DNA of 64,000 nt from Sorghum bicolor (Eukaryota; Streptophyta; Magnoliopsida; Poales; Poaceae). The position numbers and the translations under genes were made by a program. The stretch lies in assembly GCF_000003195.3 (NCBI RefSeq), contig NC_012871.2, forward strand, positions 2,529,997 through 2,593,996, read 5' to 3'. Positions 34,706 through 45,536 of this stretch are shown one piece after another. The notes below the pieces were generated by a model that made no database searches, was not told where the DNA came from, and saw nothing but the letters and a program-made list of their open reading frames with translations. How positions within the stretch are numbered: position 1 is the first letter of the stretch; each line of letters starts with the position of its first letter.

Positions 34706-35456
34706 GGCGATCGTTCACTTAGATTTGATGTAACAAAGGTTCAAACTATCTCCCCTTCTAGCGTGCTTTTTCCATAACCACCGCTGATGTCATAAAAAAG
34801 TAAAATATTTATTTTAAAATGCTAGATGTAAATTTTAACCATATAATTTGTAATTATTAACTTTCCGCACGTAACTTTTATTTCTAACTTTCTGTACGCA
34901 ACTTTTATATCTAACTTTCTACGTGTAACTAGTAGATATTAACTTATAATTATTATCTTTTATGTCTAACTTTTTGCAAAGCTATTTGATTTATTATATT
35001 TTGTGCTTAACTTGCAGTTATTAACTTATATGTTAAAATTAGTTTAATTAAAATATGCTTAAGTTTTAATTGTAACTTTTTTGAACATTCGCTAAATTGT
35101 CTCGTCATAAATTATGTTGATAAACTTGTTCCATAAAATATTATAGATAAAAGTTATGTGTATAACTTTATCATGTAGTAAGTTATATGTATATAAGTTA
35201 TATGTGTAACTTTGTCACAATGAAGATATATGTTAAAGTCACGTATATGAGTTATACGTAAAAGTTTGTTCCATAAGTTATACGTAAAAATTGTGAGTAC
35301 AATTTTTCAAAAAAAAAAAAAAGAAAAGTAGCGATTTTTTTTGCCTAAAATATAAAACTTTCCAAAAATAGAAAATTGCGGGATTTTTTGCCAAAAAAGG
35401 AAAGTTGTGGGGGCTGTCTGATCGTTCGCTAGATTCAAATCTACTGAAACGTTCAC
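34706..35456. mobile_element. AT-rich element, copy A of a family shared with 54476
   Basis: The right end GATCGTTCGCTAGATTC...AACGTTCACT and the internal GATGTCA...AAAGTAAAATATTT...AAATGCTA resemble the element at about 54476-55112. The interior is dominated by variants of TAACTTAT/ATAAGTTA over about 500 bases. Coordinates are approximate. The left GATCGTTCACTTAGATT looks more like a direct than an inverted copy of the right end. Confidence 0.45.
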
Positions 35457-37426
35457 TATTTAGTGAAGCCGCTTCGTACGTGGCGACGCCGAACTGCCAT
35501 ATCGGCACGCCCCTTCCCTCCCTCTAGCCTGTATCGCCCCACGTACGCTGCCATTTTCTTGACAAGTGACACGCTGTAGAGCCACTCCACCACTGTTTGC
35601 TCGACTAGCAGTGTCGCAACTCTAGCTGTCTAGCCCGTGTCACATCGTTGTCTCTCTAATCCATGTTGCGACACGGTCTCAGCTCCCACCATCTTCCTAT
35701 CCCCTCCCCGTTCCCTCCTAATTATTAATTTATAAGAGAAACCTCATAGAACCCTCAAACAAGCCCTAAACTAAAATTTTATTAAAAGAGGATCTAGAAC
35801 AAAATTTGAGAGCCCATATATATTTGAGTCCTCAAAAATAAGATGCCCTCAAATCAGCTTCAGCAACCCTCATTCCTATGGTCGCCCTCTATATAGTGGT
35901 TGACAAGTTTTTCACCCGCCCCACACTTAAACTTTCCTGTGTTCGAGTCACTGGACTGCACCGCGATCGTCATCATCGGTCTATCTCCAAGTTCGGCAAT
36001 GCCCTTCCTCACCTCCAAATACGCCCCAACCAATCTTCCCTACCTCCCCTAAGGTTGATTTGTTAGGTCACGACACGCCTCGATAGGGGTTGCGACCGTC
36101 CAAGTCAAACTTGTGGCGCCTCATGCGCTCTGCTCGCTCAGCACATACACCTCTGCTTGATGCTTCGTGTGACTCCTTTTGCATTGACTATCTCGTGTTC
36201 CCCATCCTCTCCCTACCCAACGAGTTGATGGATCCTCATGCTCCTTCCAGCATGGATCCACTTCTTCCCAGCTCAAAGGGTAGATCCTCGTGCTTCTCCT
36301 AGTGTGGATCCTCTTCTTCTTGGTCTCGTCCTTCTCTCAGCCTCCTCACCCAACGGCTTGATGAGCCTCATGGTGGATTTGTCATGCTCCTTGGATCCTC
36401 TTCTTCCCTGTCTTGATAGATGGTCTGTCGATAAGAGCAGATAAGACGAGGAGAAGTCATAATTTGAGAGCCTTTATTTGAAGTCTTCAGAATTAGAGTA
36501 GCTCTTAAATAAAAAAAAAGAGGTTCTGATTTCAGTCGTCTGCTAGAGTTACTTTAAACAACTCGCTGCCTATTGCTTAATACTATAAGATAAACAAGAT
36601 TTAAAATTATGGGGCTAAACTTATTGATTGATCTCGGTACAAGCATTATATAATTGACCTATATAATTATAAATTCTATGAATAGGGTTAGCCAGTAGGT
36701 AATTTTGAAGGCCCTCATGACGACCCCTCTAAACTATAAAATTTTATAGTAATGTAAGCTAATTTTATTCGTAAGGGGAAAGCAAATCCAATCATATATA
36801 GATAAATTGCTCTTTTTATATTTTTCAATTTTTTTTATAGCCCCTGACAAATGTTTGTTAGGTAACACTCTAAAATTCTAACATATGACCTAAAGTACAA
36901 GAAAAATATGACTATATAAGTACAAAGTACTAAAACAAAAATTAAACAAGAAAAAAAACCTAGTTCCTAAACAATTGAGACATGAACTAATTCAAAATCA
37001 AAACCAAGATTCACAAATCACAAAAAAATAAAAGAGTAGAAGAAAATAACCAAGATCACATGTCGCAGTCCGTCGAGCCTCGCCAGTTGGTCGTCGCCGT
37101 TGTCGTTTGGATTTTGGAAAACTAGAACTTGGACGCAGAGGTTTTGGTATTATCTACTGCAGCTGGTGATCGTATTGTCGATGTCACAGCATCCTCATCG
37201 GAAGTCTAAAAGTCATAACTCGTGATCGCTATGTGCAGCAGCGCGTGTACGACTTATTGGTGGCTTGACTCCTTGGTTCACGACTTTTTTTTATAATAGA
37301 CCCGCTACATCGTATATATACACATACTAATAAATAAGGACTATAGCTAAAAAATATGTGACCTTATATACATATCGCAAGAGCCCTCGGCCATCACACC
37401 TCATGCCCTGCCCTCAGGGCCGGCAC
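35457..37426. other. Intergenic, no gene recognised
   Basis: Contains the short triplicated GGATCC-rich repeat at 36227-36413 and otherwise no recognised feature. Short frames near 35878-36444 are repeat-derived. Confidence 0.4.
36227..36413 (+). repeat. Degenerate tandem repeat built on GGATCCTC...CTTCTTC
   Basis: Units of about 51 bases at about 36227-36278 and 36279-36331, and a partial third at 36377-36413. Each has the order GATCCTC(A/G)TGCT, TGGATCC(A/T)CTTCTTC. Low copy and interrupted. Confidence 0.65.
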
Positions 37427-37427
37427 T

Positions 37428-37641
37428 TGTTTAGATCCAAAAACTTTTTAGATTTGACACTGTAGCATTTTCGTTTTTATTTAACAAACATTATTCAATT
37501 ATGGAGCAACTAGGCTTAAAAGATTCGTATCGTGATTTATAGGTAAACTGTGTAATTAGTTATTTTTTTTATCTATATTTAATGTTTCATGTATGTGCCA
37601 CAAGATTCGATGTTATAGAAAATTTTATAAAGTTTAGTCAC
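37428..37641 (-). mobile_element. MITE, GGCCTTGTTTAG family, copy 8 (one end damaged)
   Basis: CACTTGTTTAGATCC at left, core AAAAGATTCGT, TATCTATATTTAATG and AAGATTCGATGTTATAG, then TTTATAAAGTTTAG where the right end should be. The canonical right end is missing, so the copy is truncated. Confidence 0.7.
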
Positions 37642-38213
37642 GAGGCTGCTACCTCTGTACTTCTACTTCTATGCTACTACCAGAGTACAGTCTTCGGCGT
37701 GGGTCTCGGGGGATCAGAGCTCAAAGCCCATGGCACTACTACCAGAGTACCAGTGCCATTCCAGCCCAACGGGCCATGGCCGGTGTGTGCTGATGGGCTT
37801 CGCCGACAGATGTCACAGTTGGGGCCTTCGGGGATTCAGGACTGTTTCGTGTAACGATGCCGCTGCAACAAATCTTGCGCCATCAAGTTTATCTCGGTAC
37901 ACTATAGGTCTGTATGTATGTACTCACTTCGTTCTAAAATTATACATATGTGTTTACCTTTTTTTTCATTTAGTCATACGATAGGTCTAAATATATACTA
38001 AGAATAAATTATATATTTGAAAAACTAAAAACAACCTAGGTATGTAATTTAGAATGAAAAATAGTACTCTCATGACCGGAGGCTAAGTTTCTACTTGGTT
38101 ATATTACGTCGCCTCTTCTTGTTGAGTCGTTGCTCTTCACATTAGCTCATGCTCATCGATCAGTATACATACTGCTCCACACACACCCAGTCCTGTCAAT
38201 CGCCTTCCATACG

Positions 38214-38460
38214 GGCCTTGTTTCCTTTACAAAAAATTTTACAAAATTTTTTATATTCTTCGTCACATTGAATCTTTACGGCGCATGTATAGAGCATATA
38301 TTAAACATAGATAAAAATAATAACTAATTACATAGTTTGTCTGTAATTTACGAGACGAATTTTTTAAACCTACTTAATTTTTGATTGGAAAATATTTGTC
38401 AAATAAAAACGAAAGTGCTATAATATCTATTTTATAAAATTTTTTGGACTAAACAAGGCC
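38214..38460 (+). mobile_element. MITE, GGCCTTGTTTAG family, copy 9
   Basis: 247 bases, ends GGCCTTGTTTCC and GGACTAAACAAGGCC, flanked by ACG on both sides (38211-38213 and 38461-38463). Confidence 0.9.
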
Positions 38461-38463
38461 ACG

Positions 38464-39024
38464 GTAGGTAAAACGTACCTACGTTGCACACACATCATCG
38501 TACACGCAGTCACGCACAGCACCGCCACGTTGTTCCGCACCATTCCAGTCGCCGCTGAGCAGATCTCTACGAGTAGCTCGCTCTTCTTGACCCAAAGATG
38601 ATCCCATAGAGAGTTAGCATGCATGCATGCACTTGCTTCCAAAACTGCAATCTATGGTTCTGACTCGATTTTTGTCCAGGTTATTAGGGACATCCATCAA
38701 TCATTTGTGCCAGCAGGTTAGGCCACAATTAGGCAGCTCTTTCCTCTTTTTCTAGCTACCTGCCTGCCGTACATGCATGGATATTACCTTCAGCTATGGA
38801 TATAGTACATATATAAATCTTCTTCATTTATGTTGACCAAAACTGTTATTTAAACTTTATGCATGATTCATATGAAACATCTCTGTATTTCGAAGATCAT
38901 CAAATATGACATTGATTTTGTAGGACCCTTTGGGCGACATCCTTTCTTTGCCTCATGCCTTTGCAGGCAATAGTAATGCTTGGAGCACCACTCTCCTTAG
39001 AGGCATCACTACTTTTAGATTATA
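38464..39024. other. Intergenic, nothing recognised
   Basis: No gene or element end that I can support. Confidence 0.35.
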
Positions 39025-39159
39025 CTCCCTCCAATCTAAATTATAAGTTGCTTTGCCATTTTGCTATGTATTTAGATAAATAATATGTTTAGATACATAG
39101 CAAAATGAATAAAATAAAAAAATTAAAGCAACTTGTAATTTAGAACGGTTCAGAGAGAG
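39025..39159. mobile_element. Short Stowaway-type MITE
   Basis: 135 bases flanked by TA (39023-39024 and 39160-39161). Ends CTCCCTCC...CTAAATTATAAGTTG and CAACTTGTAATTTAG...GAGAGAG are inverted. The interior holds a further inverted repeat around TTTAGATA, so the whole folds into a near-complete hairpin, a form that can feed siRNA production. Confidence 0.82.
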
Positions 39160-40057
39160 TAAGAAATGTAAACATTTCTGCCTCAAAACATTCACGAATG
39201 ATGTGTATAGTTGTTTAGCACAAATCCATGATACTTAGTTCCACCATATGGTGTTACGAATAGGATTCAATAATAATCCGATGAAGTTTACTTTGCCCTC
39301 CCTGGGATTCCTTTGGTGAACACCTTGTACCAACATTTGTTTATGGGCGATGAGCGTTTTATGTATATTTTACTATAAGACCATTGTTGTACTCGCTCTT
39401 AGGTGAAAACATTTTTATTAAATTGCGTTGTGAGGATGACTAGTGTTTATGGATGTTCACTACTAAAATGGTGGAGTTCTCCTAGTGTTTTTAGTTAGTA
39501 ATAAAACACTACCACTAGTCAAAACACTAGGGAATCCTCACCAGGAGATATTTACTAGGGAAAGTTTATACTAAAATTTAAATGCTAAAACACTAGGAGA
39601 ACCCCACATCACTAGGAGAAATTGAAAAATCTGGTTGTGGTTCTTGCTTTATTGGAGACATTACCTACATTAACTATCTAACTTGTGCAACGGTTGTTTT
39701 GATGCTATGGACTTGGGCGCACCTGCAATCTCTCCATGGTGCCTCATGTTGACACAATGCAAGCTTGTGGCCTCGATTGGAAGTAAGAGTCACTTCCATG
39801 CTTGGCAACAGTGACTAGGTTTTTCGGACCATGTCTTCAAATAGTTGTTTCGGATGTTTTCTTTCAAGTTCTTAATTATGCTTGGTGTTGGCTTCTTAAT
39901 TGACTTTGCAGTGGTAGTTGATATAGTTTAGTCATTCTGTTCTTCATTATACATTTCAGGCCAACTGGTTGAGTTGAGTTGTTTTAGAATCATCTTATCT
40001 TAGTGTGGCATACCTGAGTGAGTGAAGGAGTTAAATTTTGAGTTGGTTGTTGTACTA
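39160..40057. other. Intergenic, contains one small hairpin element
   Basis: Apart from the inverted-repeat element at 39465-39612 no feature is recognised. Confidence 0.35.
39465..39612. mobile_element. MITE with TGGGGTTCTCCTAGTGTTTT-like ends
   Basis: Left end GGAGTTCTCCTAGTGTTTTT and right end AAACACTAGGAGAACCCCAC are inverted copies over about 24 bases. The body repeats AAACACTA twice more. About 148 bases. I could not fix a target duplication, so the superfamily is open. Confidence 0.65.
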
Positions 40058-40325
40058 AGGGCATGTTTGAACTATAGCCTAAGATTGCTACAACTAACCT
40101 TCAATCCAAAAATAATTAGCTAGTGTTTGCTTCTAACCACAACTTATTAGTCTATCTAACTTGTTAGTCACTTGACTCAACTATTTTAGATTCAACACCT
40201 TTTTCCTAACATTAACTAAGTTTTCTTTTTACAAATTACACAAGTACATATTAGACGCTCAACACACTTAGTAGCTTAGGCAAAAAAGTATGGCATGCAA
40301 GCATAATTGTCAACCAAACATGCAC
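40058..40325. mobile_element. Probable Tourist-like MITE
   Basis: Left end GGGCATGTTTGAAC and right end GTCAACCAAACATGCAC are inverted repeats. TAA precedes the left end and TAG follows the right. The interior has AATTAGCTAGTG and ACTTGTTAGTC motifs common in Harbinger-derived MITEs. Confidence 0.55.
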
Positions 40326-40710
40326 TAGTTGGTAGGGGAAGTGTGGCATATCTTGGTTGTCATGATCAATTTCCTCTAAAAATAGTGTCATTTTTTTTAA
40401 AAAAAATCTAAAAAAAATTAAGGCAATTTTTTGGCCGAGCTTTTAAAACTTATAGCAAATTCATACTAGATTTTAAGAGAAATTCACTATCAAAATAATG
40501 CACTTAAATACTTTAAATTTCGTATGATTAATTAGTGTTAGTACGTACTGACGACGGACGAAAGGGATGGAGTAACTGAGCTGCAATTTTTCTTCTTCTC
40601 TGATTAATCAGCGACTCAGCTTGTTCACTTTGACTATCACTTTATTTACACGTACACTCAAGTCTATGCCAAGGACGTGACACGTTTCCCAAGTCCCAAA
40701 AAACTATGTG

Positions 40711-40939
40711 TTCACCCTGAAAAATAAAAAGTTTTCAAGATTTTTCGTCACATCGAATTTTATGGTACATATATGAAATATTAAATATAGACGAAAACAA
40801 AAACTAATTACACAGTTTAGCTGTAAATCACGAAACGAATCTTTTGATCCTAGTTAGTCCATGATTGGATAATATTTGTCACAAACAAACGAAAGTGCTA
40901 GAGTACCAAAAACTTTTCACTTCGGAACTAAACAAGGCC
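40711..40939 (+). mobile_element. MITE, GGCCTTGTTTAG family, copy 10 (5' end lost)
   Basis: Begins within the family at TTCACCCTGAAAA, lacking the first dozen bases, and ends GGAACTAAACAAGGCC. The core is intact (CACATCGAATTTTATGG and CGAAACGAATCTTTTG). Confidence 0.85.
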
Positions 40940-41258
40940 CTAATAATTAACGAGTCTGGTACGAAAGAAAACTAACTTTTGAACGTGTCAGTAATGGCTG
41001 CTGCCTCGAGAATATTCTCACACTAATAATTTAGATCTATATTTATACGACGGTCTCCCGTTTTATTCCCTTGCCACCTCATCCGGCCATCGGTTTCAGA
41101 TGAGGCGAGATCTCGGCCGTCGGTAGCTTCGTGCCTTTGCCAAATGCGTGACGGAACCAATCATCAACTAACGATCTCCAAGAACCACCAAACCATATCT
41201 TATAGACAGCGCCATCAGTGGAGAGTGGAGACGACGACTTCGAAAATATTAATTAATT

Positions 41259-41731
41259 TTAAGCTTTATCTGGATCCAAATAGCTAATAGTTAGCAAGTA
41301 ATAATTAGCTTATTTGATTCGAATGAGGTCTTGTTTAGTTCACCCAAAAACAAAAAAAAAAAATTCAAGATTCCCCGTCACATCGAATCTTACACCACAT
41401 GCATGAAGCATTAAATATAAACAAAAACAAAAATTAATTACACAGTTTGCCTGTAAATCGTGAGACGAATCTTTTGACTCTAGTTAATTTATAATTGGAT
41501 AATATTTGCCACAAACAAACAAAAATGCTACAGTAGCGAAATCCAAAAAGTTTTCGCATCTACACAAGGCCTGAATCTATCTAATAGTTTAGCTAATTGT
41601 TAGATAATACCAAACTAACAATTATCTTACTAGCTTGATGAAACCAACTAATATCATAGCTAGCTAAGATTAATAAGCTATGATCTATTATCTAGCTAAT
41701 TATTAGTACCTATGGATACAAACAGGGTCTT
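41259..41731. mobile_element. Tourist-like element split by a second MITE
   Basis: Left part GCTTTATCTGGATCCAAATAGCTAATAG and right part GCTAATTATTAGTACC...GGATACAAACAGGGTC are inverted ends. Between them lie repeated TAGCTAAT/ATTAGCTA motifs and the complete 245-bp MITE at 41327-41571. Edges are approximate. Confidence 0.6.
41327..41571 (+). mobile_element. MITE, GGCCTTGTTTAG family, copy 11
   Basis: 245 bases, ends GGTCTTGTTTAGTTCACC and CATCTACACAAGGCC, flanked by TGA on both sides (41324-41326 and 41572-41574). Nested in an older element. Confidence 0.9.
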
Positions 41732-41910
41732 AAAAGTATATATGTCTAAGAAGTATATATATATTAGGAAAATTATATTGAAATATTAGCCATACTTTAG
41801 GATGCGTCATATGCGTGCCTCGTGTCCTTGGAATCGTTCATCACCTGCAACCCACAGAATATAAACTATACAACCGTATATATCACGTACGTCGTTGAAA
41901 CAATTCAACT

Positions 41911-42028
41911 ATGTATGTATGTATGTATGTATGTATGTATGTATGTATGTATGTATGTATGTATGTATGTATGTATGTATGTATGTATGTATGTATGTAT
42001 GTATGTATGTATGTATGTATGTATGTAT
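41911..42028 (+). repeat. (ATGT)n microsatellite, about 29 units
   Basis: About 118 bases of uninterrupted ATGT. It produces spurious open frames encoding repeated Met-Tyr-Val-Cys. The length and perfection suggest high length polymorphism. Confidence 0.97.
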
Positions 42029-42400
42029 AGTCGTCGCATTTGTTTTTTTAACAAATACTAAGAGGTTTTGGATTTAAGCTTTTTGATGGAAAAAAGGTAG
42101 CTTCGATTTTAGCTTCACAGGCTATTTCCAAGTGCACACACGTTTGGGTAGACACAGAAGTCCTGATACATATAAAAACCGCGTCAAAATTAATGTAGAC
42201 AGCTACATACACTTGGCACACATTCCATATCCTCTCTGGAATAATATGTTATATCTAATAAAAAGAACACGTCAAAGTTCAACATAGACAGCTATGTGTA
42301 AAAGGGATCTCCTTCTCACGGTAGTTTCTTGGGTTTTCCGCAGTCGTCGTGTGATTATGCTACTTTACATGTGATTCCTCTTGAAAAATGACCTTTATTT

Positions 42401-42776
42401 AGAGTATCTCTAACAGTTTAGTAAATGACTTCTCTATATAGTTTTTAGTAAAATAAAAAAAATTCTTTCCAACAGTTTAGTATCTCAATTCTCCATCTTT
42501 TCTAACTTGGGATATCTTTCAGTCTAGCGCGCAAATATGTATACTGGCTTCATACTTGGCATCGATCTTTCTCCTCAGCTTTGAGGGGCCCTTCATTCGC
42601 TTAGTGAGACTCTTCGTTCATTTAGCGGAGCTCTTTGTTTCGATAACGGGTTTAGAGTTTTTAGAAACGAAATTTACCAAACTGTTGAAGATAATTTTTT
42701 TTTCTCTTTATATTATTTTGAGAGTTGACAAACAACTAGATTTGGAAAACGATTTTTGCGATACGGTTAGAGATAC
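42401..42776. mobile_element. Probable inverted-repeat element, AGAGTATCTCTAAC ends
   Basis: Left AGAGTATCTCTAACAGTTTA and right CGGTTAGAGATACCTT form inverted ends. The internal texts CAACAGTTTAGTATC and CCAAACTGTTGAAGATA also pair. Related in style to the AGAGCATCTCC element at 55177. Confidence 0.5.
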
Positions 42777-43526
42777 CTTCTTCACTCTTACAAACCTGGA
42801 AAATGACAGTTTTCGTTTCCTAGTAGTTGGTCACAGACACCCGAGCACACCCGTAACTGCTTCTTCCTCTGGCCATTACCTTTTGCTGTCATTCTACTTT
42901 ATTCGAATAAAAAATTACACGTGAAGTAACAGTAGCGTAAAGTACCAAAACAGTACATAAAGCCTACAGCTAAAGGAAGATTTTGTATTTTTGAGTTGGA
43001 ACATATACCTGGATGATATTTAATCTTGAGATTGAGTGTCATCTAGGAACAACGTGCCAACAGGGAAAATATAAGAGCAAAATTCCATGTGTGTTGTTGG
43101 TGTTGCAAAAGAGAGCCATTTGGACGCTACATGAAGAATTCATGTATATAGGAATAACAAATGAATTGAAAGAGCCGAGATAAATAAGAATATGCGGCAT
43201 AAAACTCAAATCACACTTTTCCTTTGGATTCCTTGTGCATGATGATTGTCTGTGTGTTTTTTTTTCCAGCCTGCGTGCTTGTGGAGCCTCTGGCTTGTAT
43301 TGGGTACTTGCTTAATTGCTTTATGTGTTACTTGTTGGGTACTTTAGTGGTACTTGCTGGGTCTTGAAGGGAAATTTATTGAAAATTAAAACAAAATGTG
43401 GCGAATGAAGCAGAGGCGGCCATCACTTGATTCTAGCTACATTCATTTTTAACATGGCATGACTTTTTAATTGAATGAAGCAGAAAAAAGTGCTACATTC
43501 ATTTTTAACATGGCAAATGGCTCGAG
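42777..43526. other. Intergenic with a 23-base direct repeat
   Basis: CTACATTCATTTTTAACATGGCA occurs at 43437-43459 and again at 43493-43515. No gene recognised. Confidence 0.5.
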
Positions 43527-44100
43527 CACTAGTACAAGAAATTTTTTTATTGGCAGTATTTTTCATATTTCCATTGACGTTTCTAGCAACTATCCGTGTG
43601 AAATGCCAGTGAAAATCAGAGAACTTTACTGGCGTATAAGAACTATAACCGCCACTATAAATCGTCATTTAGTGGTGCTTGGTTAAAACCGTTTCTCCAT
43701 AAGTGGTCACTTCCAGAAGTTTAAAGAATTTAAATTATTTGTGGTGACGCTAGGTTAAGAAAGCCACTAGTATAAATACATCTTTAATAATGTCAGTTTT
43801 CTTAGGTCAATTGTCAGTAGAAATCATGTACTTACATCGACGGTTCTCTTAAGGATGCTGCCAGTACAAAACATATTTATATTTACGGTAGGAACTACTA
43901 GTGTAAATACATGATTGACGCTAGACTTAAGAAAACCACAAATGAAGATGAATTTACATTGGCAATTCATAGTCATATGCCCATAGTTTCATTTCTATTG
44001 ACGCCTATACATTACAAAACCGTTAGTGAAAGGAAAAAAAACAATCACAAGCGTCAACAAAAACCGATTTCATATACTAGCAGAGCCGGGCTGTACATAC
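43527..44100 (+). mobile_element. CACTA-type transposon end
   Basis: Starts CACTAGTACAAGAAATTTTT at 43527, a CACTA terminal sequence. It is followed by several spaced motifs of the kind GCCAGTGAAAAT, GGTGACGCTAGGTTAAGAAA, GACGCTAGACTTAAGAAAAC and CTAGTGTAAATACAT, which look like subterminal repeats. No transposase and no opposite end are recognised. The right limit is approximate. Confidence 0.6.
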
Positions 44101-44336
44101 ACTTGTCCCATTCTTGTTGTATTTACACTCCATAGACTATTCAACCGTTTGTTCCACTCGTTATCTATCTTCAATGAAAACATTCCTACGACGACGTTTT
44201 GTACATGTTTGTATATATATACAAACACACAGCTGTCGTTTGTCATTCTCATTCACACCTCGCTTCAGTTTGAAAGGAAAACGACACCACTACTCGCCAC
44301 GCTCTACCCACCCATACTCGCAAAGTTTAAAATTAA

Positions 44337-44567
44337 GGCCCTATTTAGTTGTCAAAATTTTTCAAGATTCTCTGTCACATCAAATTTTGCGGCACATACA
44401 TATAATATTAAATATAGATAAAAATATAACTAATTCCACAGTTTATCTGTAATTTACGAGACGAATCTTTTAAGCCTAGTTAATCTATAATTAGACAATA
44501 ATTGTCAAATAAAAACGAAAGTGCTACAGTAGCTAAATCTAAAAATTTTCGCGAACTAAACAAGTCC
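44337..44567 (+). mobile_element. MITE, GGCCTTGTTTAG family, copy 12
   Basis: 231 bases, ends GGCCCTATTTAGTTG and GAACTAAACAAGTCC, flanked by TAA (44334-44336 and 44568-44570). It lies about 970 bases upstream of the pseudokinase start codon. Confidence 0.9.
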
Positions 44568-44570
44568 TAA

Positions 44571-45536
44571 ACAGTCCAAATTTCCAGCGGATTTATCGCT
44601 GTGGAAGATGGAAACCACCATATATGTACATATAGTCCTCTTTTATCTAAAAAAAAAATTACATATACTCCTCTATCGACAAAAAAATTAATTCCTAGAA
44701 TTCGTGTTAGTCAAATTTTTTAAAATTTAACTATTTTTATAGAAAATAATAACAAAAAATCTAAGCAAAGTTTAAAAGATTTGACTTAAAATAACTTTAA
44801 AAAAATTGATTTTTATACACCAGTTAATACGAACAGAAGAGTCATACATACAAGGAGCAAGGGTACAAAAACCACATGAGCCGCCTGCTGCTGAACATTC
44901 CTCGCTCGCTGGTGACCCTACTACAACCGGTAAAACCCGAGGGGGGCCCACGTCGCCCGGCCCGCGGCGGCACATGGGCCCCACATGGCAGCGGTGCCCC
45001 CGGCCCAGCAGCGCCCGTGTCGTGTCGGGGTCCCACCCCGACCCTCACCGCTGCCTCCTTCCCCTTCTGGACTTCCTGCGAAGCCGCGTCGTCGAGCTCG
45101 ACTCGACTCGCCGGCCGCCGGCCGCCTCCCCACCGGTGCACGGCAGGAGGCACGGGCGCATTGACGCGCGGCCGATGCCCGTGACGCAAGGCGGGCCCAC
45201 GTGAAAGCGGCCGCGACGGCTGGGGCCGCGGGCTCCACCCATCCCTCCCCCGCCCGCCCTCTTGTTGTTTACTACTCCGCCCACGCACACGGACCAATGC
45301 GCCACCACCTCCTCTCCCTCCCCTTCCCTTCACCCCGTCGTGCTCTGCTGCTCTCGTGGGTTGGTCAACCCCCCACCCCCACCCCCGCGAGCGCGAGCCC
45401 ACGCATTTCCGCGAGCACCTCTCGCGCGTCACCGCCCTACATCCACATGGCAGCCCCGCGACCTTCGCCGTCGCCCGCGGCCTCCTAACAGCAACAGCTC
45501 GCGGTCCCGGCTGCCTAGCGCCGCGCGCCGCGCGCC
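44571..45536 (+). promoter_or_regulatory. Upstream region and likely 5' UTR of the pseudokinase gene
   Basis: AT-rich to about 44860, then an abrupt GC-rich island (45000-45536), as is usual before grass genes. CCACCCCCACCCCCGCGAGC and similar C-rich stretches lie close to the start. No TATA box is obvious. Large overlapping frames on both strands here are due to GC content and are not genes. Confidence 0.4.

Noticed and set aside
41822..42077. Open frames encoding repeated Met-Tyr-Val-Cys
   Set aside because: Translation of the ATGT microsatellite; no gene.
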